Positions 8,737 to 16,706 of a stretch of DNA of 60,877 nt are shown piece by piece. Numbering within the stretch: position 1 is the first letter of the stretch; each line of letters starts with the position of its first letter. Made by a program: the position numbers and the translations under genes. The DNA is from a virus. Location: positions 1 to 60,877 of the IMG/VR virus record IMGVR_UViG_3300025030_000039. One strand, given 5' to 3'. The notes beneath the pieces were generated by a model. That model worked only from the letters and a program-made list of their open reading frames with translations, was not told the DNA's origin and searched no databases.

Positions 8737-9177
8737 TTATTCTTTTAAATTTCTTTTTTGAATCTTTGTCATTTGTTTTTCAAGTGTTTTTAAATCATTT
8801 ACAACAATAGTTTCATTATATTTTAATGCATCTTTATATTCTTTCATTCCTATTTCATTAATCTGAAGATACATATCTAATATTTCATCTTCAGGAGAAT
8901 ATTCTTTAGTATCTTTTTGATTTTTATTAGTTTTAGTAAAAATCCAACTAGGAGTTTTTTTATATTGTTGAGCAACCATTTGCCAACAATCAACTAGTCC
9001 AGCAGGATCCATTCCTACCTTATTAAATAAAGCAGCTTGTACTGGATATTTTATACTGCAAAATCTATTCATCATAAATGCATGTTTAGCTTTTTGATGT
9101 CTAGTTAACTTTTTATAATTTTGAGGTTCATTAAAAAATACTCTAATAAAATCAAATAATTTATCTACATCTATCAT
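8737..9177 (-). CDS. 62: Probable clamp loader small subunit (gp62-like)
   Basis: 146 residues. The pattern HAFMMNRFCSIKYPVQAALFN followed some 40 residues later by KTPSWIFTK resembles gp62-type clamp loader subunit A proteins. Those have an 'FMVNRxLSxFPD...AN' segment and then a basic 'RFSKW' segment. In T4 gp62 forms a 4:1 complex with the gp44 ATPase and loads the gp45 clamp. The gp44 pieces lie a few genes upstream in the same orientation and RNase H is adjacent. gp62 proteins are very divergent, so this call is tentative. The C-terminus is a charged helix. Confidence 0.45.
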   Translation of the reverse strand: MIDVDKLFDFIRVFFNEPQNYKKLTRHQKAKHAFMMNRFCSIKYPVQAALFNKVGMDPAGLVDCWQMVAQQYKKTPSWIFTKTNKNQKDTKEYSPEDEILDMYLQINEIGMKEYKDALKYNETIVVNDLKTLEKQMTKIQKRNLKE

Positions 9178-9180
9178 ATT

Positions 9181-10383
9181 TTAAAATAATGAATTATCAC
9201 TAATAATATCTTTAATATCAAAATTATCTTCTTCATCATCCTTAAAGAAATTAAATTGAGACGGAACAAATACATTATTAACATGTTCAGTATCTTTTAA
9301 TATAGATTCTTTTGTTACAAAATTATTAATATCTTGTTGTAATTTTGAAAATACTTCTATATCTTTAAACATTTGTTGTTGAATTTGTTGTGGTATAGCT
9401 CTACTATGTAGCATAATTAACATAGTATTATTTTCAATATTATTTAAAATATCTTGATAAGTCATTTTAGTTGCATTAAGTTCATGTATTATTATTTTAG
9501 CAACTTCTTCTCTATATGATTTATCAAATAAATAAATACTTTTAAAATCTTTATGTTTTTCAGTTAATACATCCCATACTCTATCAGCTTTTTTATCACT
9601 AACTCCGTATCTTCTTCCATTTTTTTCATACCAATATACAGATTTTATATTATCACCAGCATCACCACTTAATATTTTTTTAAATATAAATTCATTAGAA
9701 TTAACTGTAATTGTTTGTAATTGATGTTTTTTAACTAAATCTTTAAGTAAAGTTTTTGTTATATTATCTCCATGAATAGTTTGATTCATTTCAAATATAT
9801 TTGTAATTTCGTTACTTATATCAGATTTAAGCCAATCTATAAATCCAGGATATCCAACTATTTTTTTACTCATTCTATTTTTGGTATAAAATATAGTATG
9901 AGCTTTAGTTGATTCATTATAATCAACTAATTGCATTAAATCTCCGTCACCTGAAACTATTATAACATTATCTCCCTCTAAATTCAAAGCTTTAGACCAA
10001 GCAAAAACTAAATCATCACCTTCAGCACCAGGAACTCTGTGTATAATCATTCCCTTATTTTTTAATATAGTTGAAAATTCATCTATACAATTATAGAAAC
10101 TAGACCAATCGATATTATCTGATGGAACTCTATTTCCTTTATATGCTTGTTCAGGATAAAAATCCTTTCTCCATGACGATGAATCAATTACAAAAACTAT
10201 CCTTTTAAGAATAGGTTTAAACCTTCTAATTTCAGCTGCGAAATCTAATGCTAACTTACCAATAAAAGTACTTTGATCATTTTTAGATTCTAATAATTTT
10301 CCTTTACTTTCATTAGGCAGAACATAAAGCGTCTTATGAAAAAAATAGTTGCCATCGAAAATAATTGTATGTTTTTTACTCAT
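9181..10383 (-). CDS. rnh: RNase H / 5'-3' exonuclease (FEN1-like, T4 rnh-like)
   Basis: 400 residues with the acidic motifs of the FEN/PIN family: IIFDGNYFF at about 7, GAEGDDLVFAW near 118, SGDGDLMQ near 139 and SGDAGDNI near 235. A helical C-terminal domain follows. In T4 this enzyme removes RNA primers and flaps from lagging-strand fragments. The protein ends ISDNSLF; the polymerase fragment at 51280-52221 also ends SSSLF, and T4 gp43 ends with an SLFDMF-type clamp-binding tail, so a clamp-binding role is likely. It overlaps the small gene at 10376 by 8 bases, suggesting coupled translation. Confidence 0.85.
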   Translation of the reverse strand: MSKKHTIIFDGNYFFHKTLYVLPNESKGKLLESKNDQSTFIGKLALDFAAEIRRFKPILKRIVFVIDSSSWRKDFYPEQAYKGNRVPSDNIDWSSFYNCIDEFSTILKNKGMIIHRVPGAEGDDLVFAWSKALNLEGDNVIIVSGDGDLMQLVDYNESTKAHTIFYTKNRMSKKIVGYPGFIDWLKSDISNEITNIFEMNQTIHGDNITKTLLKDLVKKHQLQTITVNSNEFIFKKILSGDAGDNIKSVYWYEKNGRRYGVSDKKADRVWDVLTEKHKDFKSIYLFDKSYREEVAKIIIHELNATKMTYQDILNNIENNTMLIMLHSRAIPQQIQQQMFKDIEVFSKLQQDINNFVTKESILKDTEHVNNVFVPSQFNFFKDDEEDNFDIKDIISDNSLF

Positions 10384-10600
10384 TAGTATATTTTATTAAT
10401 AGTACTTTATTTTCTTTTAAGATATTAGTACCATTTTGTATATAGATTTTTTCTTTATTTTCATCTATTACAGCTAGTTTTATAGAAGTAATATCTATTT
10501 CAGTATAACCTATAATTCCATGTTCATCATTAATTATTTCATATGCTAATCCTTGAGTAGCTATATTTTTTAATTTTTCTTTTGATAATTTTATTTCCAT
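10376..10600 (-). CDS. Small hypothetical protein upstream of RNase H
   Basis: 74 residues (MEIKLSKEKLKNIATQ...LLIKYTNE), not recognised. It has a short basic N-terminal helix followed by alternating beta strands. It overlaps the start of the RNase H gene by 8 bases and follows the clamp-loader C-terminal piece by about 30 bases, so it is part of the same unit. Confidence 0.5.
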   Translation of the reverse strand: MEIKLSKEKLKNIATQGLAYEIINDEHGIIGYTEIDITSIKLAVIDENKEKIYIQNGTNILKENKVLLIKYTNE

Positions 10601-10632
10601 TTTATTTAAATTTAATAATTTAGTTTATATAT

Positions 10633-11394
10633 TTATACATTATTAACTACGTTTTGAATCTCATAAATCGCGGCCAATAGTGAAATCTGTGGATCAATTA
10701 CCTGTTGACGAGTAGATTGATATTTATTTACAGTTATAATAATTTGTGGAAGATATTTTAATTTATCAGGTTTTTCTTGTTGTAAATATTCAATAAATTC
10801 TGTACCTAAAGATGCTAATACATCATCAACTCTATTAGAATAATTAGAAACTAAATATTGATAATTTTTAACAGGATCTATATTATCGAAAATTAATTGA
10901 AATATATCTTTATAAACGCTATTAAATTTTTTAATATCATCTATTGATATTTTTTCTTTACCTTCATTTTTATATCCTTGTAAAGTATTTAGCATACTTC
11001 TAAAGTCAGGAAATTTTCTTTTAACTAATTCTAATAATGCTTCTTTATCTATAATTAAATTTTCAGCTTTACATATATTCCACAATCTAATTAAATAACC
11101 TTTCATTAATTCAGATTCTTCTTCTTTAGAAAAATCAAAATTAATTAATTCAAATCTAGATTTAACTGCTTCATCTATTTTATTAATATAATTACTAGTA
11201 GCAATAAATCTAGAATTAGCATGAAATTCTTCCATAGATGCTTTAAATGCTTTAAAAAATTGTTGTGAAGCACCATCACAATTATGAGTACATATTCCAT
11301 TTTCTGTTAAAAATGTATGATTTTTATATACTGTTAAATTTAAAACTCTTCCTTTATCTATTTTTTTAATTTGTTTTATTTTAAATGTTTTCAT
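10633..11394 (-). CDS. 44: Clamp loader ATPase gp44, C-terminal piece with C-terminal half of a split intein
   Basis: 253 residues. Residues 1-38 are the C-terminal half of an intein. It has the block TVYKNHTFLTENGICTHN, ending in the His-Asn pair that drives Asn cyclisation. Residue Cys39 is the first extein residue and starts CDGASQQFFKAF, which continues the Walker B of gp44 (T4: IDEFDRSG). The rest carries clamp-loader motifs, including ATSNYINKIDEAVKSRFE with sensor 1 and the SRC-like arginine. The N-terminal piece is at 12752-13378. Protein trans-splicing would restore a complete clamp loader. The nuclease gene at 11381-12712 overlaps its start by 14 bases. Confidence 0.88.
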   Translation of the reverse strand: MKTFKIKQIKKIDKGRVLNLTVYKNHTFLTENGICTHNCDGASQQFFKAFKASMEEFHANSRFIATSNYINKIDEAVKSRFELINFDFSKEEESELMKGYLIRLWNICKAENLIIDKEALLELVKRKFPDFRSMLNTLQGYKNEGKEKISIDDIKKFNSVYKDIFQLIFDNIDPVKNYQYLVSNYSNRVDDVLASLGTEFIEYLQQEKPDKLKYLPQIIITVNKYQSTRQQVIDPQISLLAAIYEIQNVVNNV

Positions 11395-12712
11395 TTATTA
11401 AAAAATTTTTGATTTTATTATTTACTTTTTCTGGAATTTTAAAATTATTTTTTTTAACAATATTATCGAAATGTATATATGTATAATTTTTAAAAAAAAA
11501 TTCATCAATTCTTTTATATGTAAAAAAATTTAAGTTACACCAATAAATTAAACTTTCTTCTTTTAAAATATTAATATCTTTATTCATATAAATTGATGGT
11601 TTTATTTCATATACAACTTTATTTTTATAATCTATAAAATCTATTATATAAATTTTTTCAATATTATTATAAGTATAAGGTATTCTTAAATCTTCATATT
11701 TTAAATCTAAATTTTCATTTAAAATAAAAAAACATAATTCCCAAGAACTTCTAAATTTATACTCAATATTATTGTGTCTTAAATAAATATCTAATTTTGT
11801 CCAATAATTATTAATATTAGGTTTAAATCTATTTTCTGATATAGCCTTCTTAAGAGCAATACTTTGTTTTTTCCTTCTTTCATCGGTAACATAAAATTTA
11901 AAATTTTTATGATAACATTTTAATGAACAGGTATATTGTGATTTTGTTTTTCCTTTTCCAAATAATTGTTTATATTCATATTCTTTATCACATATTTTAC
12001 ATATTTTAATATTTTCATGATAATATGTTTTTACAAAATCTAAAAATTTATCTTTATATAGTTTTTTATAAAAAAATCTTTTATTTCTTAAATTCTTTTT
12101 AATATAAAAACAAGTATCCTCACTTAAATAATAATCTTTTAAATCAATTTTCTTTTTATTATAAAAATAATTTAATCTAAAATCATTAAACATATTAATG
12201 GGATTTTCAACTTTGTTTAATATGAAATTTTTATATAAAATATGTTTTACCTTTTTAATATCTTTATATTCATTTAATAATTTATAACTTATTAAATTTA
12301 AATATGAATAATCATAAGGTTGAAAATTATCAATTATATGTTCATTTTTAAAAAAATATCTTTTATATTTTTGACAATAATCATCATTACATTTATAAAT
12401 TCTTCTATTTTTTAAATCTTTAATCTTTATATTATTATTACATATTTTACATTTTACAATCTTTTCATCATTTTTTTCCTTTTTTAATTTATTACGTTTT
12501 TTTGCACATTCTATTAAAAATGTTTTTTGACATTTTTCATTACAACATATTTCTTTATATCCTGTAAAAAAACCTCTAAATTTTGCATTAGATCCACAAT
12601 ATTTACACTTAGGTATATTTATATTATTTTCTTTTAAATATGCTTCTTCAATAGAAGCATATTTAAATCTAAATTTATTAATTAAACTTCTATTATAACT
12701 ACTATAACCCAT
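11381..12712 (-). CDS. Putative homing endonuclease in the gap of the fractured gp44 gene (zinc fingers plus PD-(D/E)XK-like domain)
   Basis: 443 residues. The N-terminal part has several CxxC pairs (CKYCG...CC, CKIC...C...C, CKIC...C...C), probable DNA-binding zinc fingers. The C-terminal part has FRSSWELCFF...IIDFIDYKNKVVYEIKPS, with the D-x(n)-E-x-K arrangement of the PD-(D/E)XK nucleases; a similar segment is in the gp4-like protein at 33501. It sits between the two gp44 pieces and so occupies the typical position of a homing endonuclease in a fractured gene. A late-type TATATAAATAAA box lies upstream. It differs from the other nuclease genes in this window. Homing activity is inferred from position. 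Confidence 0.65.
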   Translation of the reverse strand: MGYSSYNRSLINKFRFKYASIEEAYLKENNINIPKCKYCGSNAKFRGFFTGYKEICCNEKCQKTFLIECAKKRNKLKKEKNDEKIVKCKICNNNIKIKDLKNRRIYKCNDDYCQKYKRYFFKNEHIIDNFQPYDYSYLNLISYKLLNEYKDIKKVKHILYKNFILNKVENPINMFNDFRLNYFYNKKKIDLKDYYLSEDTCFYIKKNLRNKRFFYKKLYKDKFLDFVKTYYHENIKICKICDKEYEYKQLFGKGKTKSQYTCSLKCYHKNFKFYVTDERRKKQSIALKKAISENRFKPNINNYWTKLDIYLRHNNIEYKFRSSWELCFFILNENLDLKYEDLRIPYTYNNIEKIYIIDFIDYKNKVVYEIKPSIYMNKDINILKEESLIYWCNLNFFTYKRIDEFFFKNYTYIHFDNIVKKNNFKIPEKVNNKIKNFLINENI

Positions 12713-12718
12713 TAATAT

Positions 12719-12735
12719 TTTTATTTATATATCCC
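12719..12735 (-). promoter_or_regulatory. Late-type promoter box before gp44-gap nuclease
   Basis: Minus strand GGGATATATAAATAAAAA just before the ATG at 12712. It would let the nuclease be transcribed separately from the gp44 pieces. Confidence 0.4.
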
Positions 12736-12751
12736 ATTATATTTTTAAATG

Positions 12752-13378
12752 TTATAAAAAACATATTATATTATCCGTCAAACTTAGTCCATTTTTTATA
12801 GATTTTTCCATAATTTTACTATCCTTTGTGAGAATCATAAAGGGATGATTCTCAGTAACATTGATAGTTTTTCCATCTTCTAATTCTATTTCATATAAAT
12901 CATCAATTTTATCAGAAATTATTTCACATGTATCATTTTCTAATTTTCCAGTTTCAGTATTCATAGAAATACAATCATATATAGTATTTTTTTCTAAATT
13001 TTTTAATTTTATAGATTTCCAATTATTAAGTTTACCTATTCTTACCTTTTCATCTTCTTGTAAACATTCGTCTAGAATAACAACTTTAAGTTTTCCAGGT
13101 TCATCCATTATTGATCTAGTAGAACAAAAATCTGTTATTTTTTCTCTAACAACATCTACTGATGTTTCTTTAGATGAATTAATATAAATATATGGATATC
13201 CAAATTCTTTAACAATAGCTTTAGCAACAGAAGTTTTACCTAAACCCGGACTTCCATAAAATAAATAATTTTGAAGTTGACCAGATTTGAATTTTTCCTT
13301 TAAAAAATTTGGAACTACTATGTCATCTATTTTTGTTGGACGATATTTTTCTGTCCATAATATTTCAGATATCTTCAT
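12752..13378 (-). CDS. 44: Clamp loader ATPase gp44, N-terminal piece with N-terminal half of a split intein
   Basis: 208 residues. Residues 1-104 are the clamp-loader N-terminus: WTEKYRPTKIDDIV, Walker A GSPGLGKTS near 42-50, and the beginning of Walker B, VVILDE, at 99-104. Cys105 starts the intein half (CLQEDEKVRIG...), which includes the block B-like TENHPFMIL, and the protein stops at 208. The break therefore falls inside Walker B, a site where only exact splicing gives a working ATPase. The C-terminal half is at 10633-11394. The preceding gene stops immediately before this ATG. It is known that phages carry such split-intein fractured genes; the gp44 case is read directly here. Confidence 0.9.
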   Translation of the reverse strand: MKISEILWTEKYRPTKIDDIVVPNFLKEKFKSGQLQNYLFYGSPGLGKTSVAKAIVKEFGYPYIYINSSKETSVDVVREKITDFCSTRSIMDEPGKLKVVILDECLQEDEKVRIGKLNNWKSIKLKNLEKNTIYDCISMNTETGKLENDTCEIISDKIDDLYEIELEDGKTINVTENHPFMILTKDSKIMEKSIKNGLSLTDNIICFL

Positions 13379-13756
13379 TTATTCAGGTATAAAGCTTCTT
13401 AATAAAAAAATGTTATTTGACATTGAATATGTATAAACATAGACTTCTTTTTGATTTTTTAAATATTCAATCATTTCATCTAAATCTTTAAATTGATTAG
13501 ATTGACAAATATAATTTCTAATTGTATTATCTTTTTGTTTAAATTGTGCTACAGGCTGTTCAACTATTTTAACATTATATAATCTTGAAATTGTATCTGC
13601 AATATAATCTAATAAATCAAAATTTACATTATTAGAATTAATTAAAGACATACTATATAATAGAAATCTTTTTCTTTCAACAGTATATAGTTGTTCATTT
13701 GTATATTTTACTTTTTGATGATATAAAACATCATCTATTATTTCATTTTGTAACAT
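13379..13756 (-). CDS. Hypothetical protein upstream of clamp loader
   Basis: 125 residues, not recognised. The N-terminal 60 residues look helical and the C-terminal half has beta-like segments ending FLLRSFIPE. Its stop abuts the start of gp44-N, so the two genes are translationally coupled. It is the first gene after an AACAAA-N12-CATATAAT promoter at 13790-13815 and thus heads the clamp-loader unit. A replication-related or translational-regulatory role is possible by position only. Confidence 0.5.
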   Translation of the reverse strand: MLQNEIIDDVLYHQKVKYTNEQLYTVERKRFLLYSMSLINSNNVNFDLLDYIADTISRLYNVKIVEQPVAQFKQKDNTIRNYICQSNQFKDLDEMIEYLKNQKEVYVYTYSMSNNIFLLRSFIPE

Positions 13757-13789
13757 TTATTTGAATTTTAAATTATTAATATTAATATA

Positions 13790-13815
13790 ATTATATGCAA
13801 AAATAATTTTTTGTT
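13790..13815 (-). promoter_or_regulatory. Early/middle-type phage promoter AACAAA-N12-CATATAAT
   Basis: Minus strand AACAAA, 12 bases, CATATAAT, ending 33 bases before the ATG at 13756. Box sequences and spacing are the same as at 56007 and 56310. Confidence 0.6.
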
Positions 13816-13818
13816 TCA

Positions 13819-14517
13819 CTATTTATCTAGTATTTCTAAAGCCTCTTTAGTTCTATCCATCCCGTCTTTTAGTTTTTCAAGTGATTCTGTTATATCTTGA
13901 CCTTTAGTTATTTTGTATTTATAATTAACTGCTCTAACATAATCAGAAGCTTTAACATCGCATTCTTCTTCAACTTTTCCACCTTTATCTAATTTAATTT
14001 GATCGGCTAAAGCACAAATAGTTGCTTGTTTATCACATGCTCTATCTAGTAAAGCTTTTAATATATCTTTAGGTTCAGTAGGCAAATCATAATCAAAAAG
14101 AGCTTTCCAATTATCTTCTACCATTTTTTTTCTTTTTTTATCTAATTGCCAATCTATGTCTTCTAGAAGAAATTCTCCATGATAATCACGATCATCATTC
14201 ACGGGTACAATTCGTAAACCTCTGTCCCTTAAATAAATATTTAAATCTAAATCATAACCTACGAAACTTAATAACAAGTATGCATCTGCAATATGATCTG
14301 CTAATATTTTTGCTCTAGGCGGGGTATTTTCATTAGGCCATCCTCCTAAATAATATTTGATATCTTTTGCATATCTAAATTCTTTAGGATCTCTATTAAA
14401 AAATCCTTTATAAATTCTACTAAGAGTAGATAACTCTTTATTATGATCTTCATTAATTTCATATCTAATTAAACTACCATCTTCAATTTCTTTTTCGTAA
14501 ACTTTTTCGTTTTTCAT
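13819..14517 (-). CDS. Hypothetical protein
   Basis: 232 residues, not recognised. It is soluble and charged, with KDIKYYLGGWPNENTPPRAK and DHIADAYLLLSFVGYDLDLN in the first half and a helical tail (ESLEKLKDGMDRTKEALEIL). It has its own AACAAA-N12-CATATAAA promoter and another promoter starts just after it, so it forms a single-gene unit. This suggests early or middle expression. I see no catalytic motif. Confidence 0.55.
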   Translation of the reverse strand: MKNEKVYEKEIEDGSLIRYEINEDHNKELSTLSRIYKGFFNRDPKEFRYAKDIKYYLGGWPNENTPPRAKILADHIADAYLLLSFVGYDLDLNIYLRDRGLRIVPVNDDRDYHGEFLLEDIDWQLDKKRKKMVEDNWKALFDYDLPTEPKDILKALLDRACDKQATICALADQIKLDKGGKVEEECDVKASDYVRAVNYKYKITKGQDITESLEKLKDGMDRTKEALEILDK

Positions 14518-14550
14518 AATATAATAAATTATTTAAATTTCCTATTTTAA

Positions 14551-14576
14551 TTTATATGCAAAATATTTAATTTGTT
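14551..14576 (-). promoter_or_regulatory. Early/middle-type phage promoter AACAAA-N12-CATATAAA
   Basis: Minus strand AACAAA followed after exactly 12 bases by CATATAAATT, ending about 33 bases before the ATG at 14517. The intergenic region 14518-14602 also holds a plus-strand late-type box, so it is a divergent control region. Confidence 0.55.
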
Positions 14577-14582
14577 ACATGG

Positions 14583-14597
14583 AATATATATTAAAAT
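14583..14597 (+). promoter_or_regulatory. Late-type promoter box, plus strand
   Basis: Plus strand ATATATATTAAAATA immediately upstream of the ATG at 14603. It resembles the minus-strand late boxes but is closer to the start codon. Confidence 0.3.
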
Positions 14598-14602
14598 AGC
14601 TG

Positions 14603-15397
14603 ATGAAATACAAATTTGAAAAAAATAGATTTTATAGAAAAGTTTTAGTTGAACCTTTAACAACTATAACTGTTAAAGAAATTAATATGGATAATTTAGA
14701 TAGAAAACGAAAAGTAATTGATATTCCTAAAAGAGAACCAATAAGACAAGAAGTAGATAGAGCTAATAGAGCAAAATTTTCAAATACTTATAAAAAAATT
14801 GATACATTAAATCCAATATTTAAAGATAAAACAATATTTATAATAGGTGGAGGTCCTTCTTTATTAAATTTCGATTTTTCTGTGTTAAAAGATAAATTTG
14901 TTATTGCAATTAATAAAGCATTTTTAACATATCCGAATGCTGATGTATTATATTGGACTGATTCAAGATTTTATAAGTGGTTTGAAACTGATATAAATAA
15001 ATTTAAAGGTTTAAAAATTACTAATAAGCCAAGACCCGCTGTTAATGATATTATTAATTTAAGAGATACTGGAAGGGATGGATTAGAATTAAAACCTGAT
15101 GGAATAAGACATGGAAATAATTCTGGTTATGCTGCAATTAATGTTGCAATACACTTGGGCGCAAAGAATATAATTTTATTAGGTTATGATATGGAATCAA
15201 AGGGAAATAAAACTCATTTTCATGATGGATATCAAATTAAACATAATCCTAGAATATATGAAAATAATATGATGCCTCATTTTAATACATTAATTAAACC
15301 TTTAGAAGAAAAAGGTGTTAAAGTATGGAATATAAATAAAGATTCTAAATTAAGATGTTTTCCTTTTTGCACACTATTGGAAGCACTAAATTTTTAA
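14603..15397 (+). CDS. DUF115/MptE-like protein (possible nucleotide-sugar-binding or transferase fold)
   Basis: 264 residues. The core starts IFIIGGGPSLLNFDFS, then VIAINKAFLTYPNADVLYWTDSRF, and later GYAAINVAIHLGAKNIILLGYD. This is the Rossmann-like pattern of the DUF115 (6-hydroxymethylpterin pyrophosphokinase MptE-like) family, which also resembles the Cst-II sialyltransferase fold and is common in phages, often of unknown function. It is one of only two plus-strand genes in the window and converges on 15394-15891, overlapping its 3' end by 4 bases. A role in modifying glycans or DNA is possible but not shown. Confidence 0.6.
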   Translation: MKYKFEKNRFYRKVLVEPLTTITVKEINMDNLDRKRKVIDIPKREPIRQEVDRANRAKFSNTYKKIDTLNPIFKDKTIFIIGGGPSLLNFDFSVLKDKFVIAINKAFLTYPNADVLYWTDSRFYKWFETDINKFKGLKITNKPRPAVNDIINLRDTGRDGLELKPDGIRHGNNSGYAAINVAIHLGAKNIILLGYDMESKGNKTHFHDGYQIKHNPRIYENNMMPHFNTLIKPLEEKGVKVWNINKDSKLRCFPFCTLLEALNF

Positions 15398-15891
15398 CGA
15401 TTTCTTTTGGTATATTTAATGTAATTTTGATGTTCTTCTTTTAATAGATTTTTGCAATATAACGTAAAATTTACTGATGATTCTATTACTTTTTTATCAA
15501 TTTTAAATCTCACCTTATAGTATGCGTGTCTACATTCATTACAATAAAAATATTTAGGTTTTCTTTCATACATATTTATAATAATATCTTTATTGCATAT
15601 AGCACAATACCATTCTATATTATCATAATCTACTTCTATATCACTATACGTAGTTATTTTATTTTGATAAGGATTAAACCAATATTTTCTATTTCCTTTA
15701 TGTAAAGATTCCATATCGGCTATACGAAAAAGTATATGAAGAGTATGATCATCTTCAGATACTTTTTTTATGAATTTATTATTTTTTAAAAGATCTTTTT
15801 GAACTTTAGGTAATGGATCTGTTAATATACCATATTTTCTATGAAACCATCCAAAATTTAATCTTTTAATTTTATATAATCTGTTATACAT
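15394..15891 (-). CDS. Hypothetical zinc-ribbon protein
   Basis: 165 residues. A zinc ribbon is visible at about 96-122: CAICNKD, then YFYCNECRHAYY, giving two CxxC pairs. The N-terminal half is basic (YKIKRLNFGWFHRKYG). The stop codon overlaps the end of the convergent plus-strand gene by 4 bases. It follows the coiled-coil gene at 15892 directly. Nucleic-acid binding is plausible from the ribbon and the charge, but the family is not recognised. Confidence 0.55.
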   Translation of the reverse strand: MYNRLYKIKRLNFGWFHRKYGILTDPLPKVQKDLLKNNKFIKKVSEDDHTLHILFRIADMESLHKGNRKYWFNPYQNKITTYSDIEVDYDNIEWYCAICNKDIIINMYERKPKYFYCNECRHAYYKVRFKIDKKVIESSVNFTLYCKNLLKEEHQNYIKYTKRNR

Positions 15892-16680
15892 TTACCAACG
15901 ACTAAAAAATTTTCTTCTTCTTGTATTTTTACCTGTTAAATCTCTACCTCCTGGACCTATTACAGCATTTTGTTTTCTTGTATCTTCAGCTTTTTTTGCA
16001 ACTTGATATGTAGCTACATGTTTTTCTTTACTAAATCCTTGTTGTATATTTTCAAGTCTTTTCTTTTCTAATTCTCTATATTTTTTTTCTTCTTCAGCTT
16101 CAAATCCTTTTTCTATATCCTCAAGTCTTTTTTTTTCAAGTTCTTTAATTGCTTTTTCGTCTTCTTTCATTTTAATATTAACTTCTTTTGTATCAGATGC
16201 AATAATTCCCATCTTTTCAGTATTTTGTCTCATAAGTTCTTTTCTTTCTTCTCCTTCTGCAATTTTAACTCTTTCGTTATTTACTCTTAATTGACCTTTT
16301 AATCTAGAAATTCTTTGAACTTTTCTTAAATATTCATTACTGCCTGCAATTTCTAAAGCTTCTGCTTCATATTCTTTAGCATTATCTTCTAATGCATCTA
16401 ATTTAGTTTGAAGTAATGCCCACATTCTTTCAATATTAGGTTTTTTTCCTTCACTGAAAGCTCTTTCAATTTGTCTTCTTTGATCAATTTCTTGTCTTGC
16501 TGCTTTTAATCTTAATAAATTAGCTTTTTCTTGAAGATTTTTAACTTTAGGAGCATAAATAAACCAGTCACTTATTCTACCTTCATTTAATTGATTATTA
16601 AATAAATCAATTAAAGTATTTATTAACTCTTCATTAAAAGATTCTTCTATATGATTTTCATATGTTTCTAAAAACTTCAT
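15892..16680 (-). CDS. Coiled-coil protein with capsid-targeting-like leader
   Basis: 262 residues. The start MKFLETYENHIEE resembles the capsid-targeting leaders at 317, 1240 and 2800 and ends in I-E-E; a second (I/L)-x-E site, QLNE-G, lies near residues 31-34 and matches LNE-G in the MoxR protein. Residues about 60-230 are highly charged (KRLEDIEKGFEAEEEKKYRE and similar) and predicted to be long coiled coil. The basic C-terminus ends NTRRRKFFSRW. A late-type promoter box lies upstream. Likely an internal head protein or scaffold-associated protein; function unknown. Confidence 0.6.
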   Translation of the reverse strand: MKFLETYENHIEESFNEELINTLIDLFNNQLNEGRISDWFIYAPKVKNLQEKANLLRLKAARQEIDQRRQIERAFSEGKKPNIERMWALLQTKLDALEDNAKEYEAEALEIAGSNEYLRKVQRISRLKGQLRVNNERVKIAEGEERKELMRQNTEKMGIIASDTKEVNIKMKEDEKAIKELEKKRLEDIEKGFEAEEEKKYRELEKKRLENIQQGFSKEKHVATYQVAKKAEDTRKQNAVIGPGGRDLTGKNTRRRKFFSRW

Positions 16681-16689
16681 GTAAATGTA

Positions 16690-16706
16690 TTTTTATTATA
16701 TATTGG
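16690..16706 (-). promoter_or_regulatory. Late-type promoter box
   Basis: Minus strand CCAATATATAATAAAAAT, about 10-25 bases before the ATG at 16680, overlapping the stop of the patatin gene. Confidence 0.5.
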
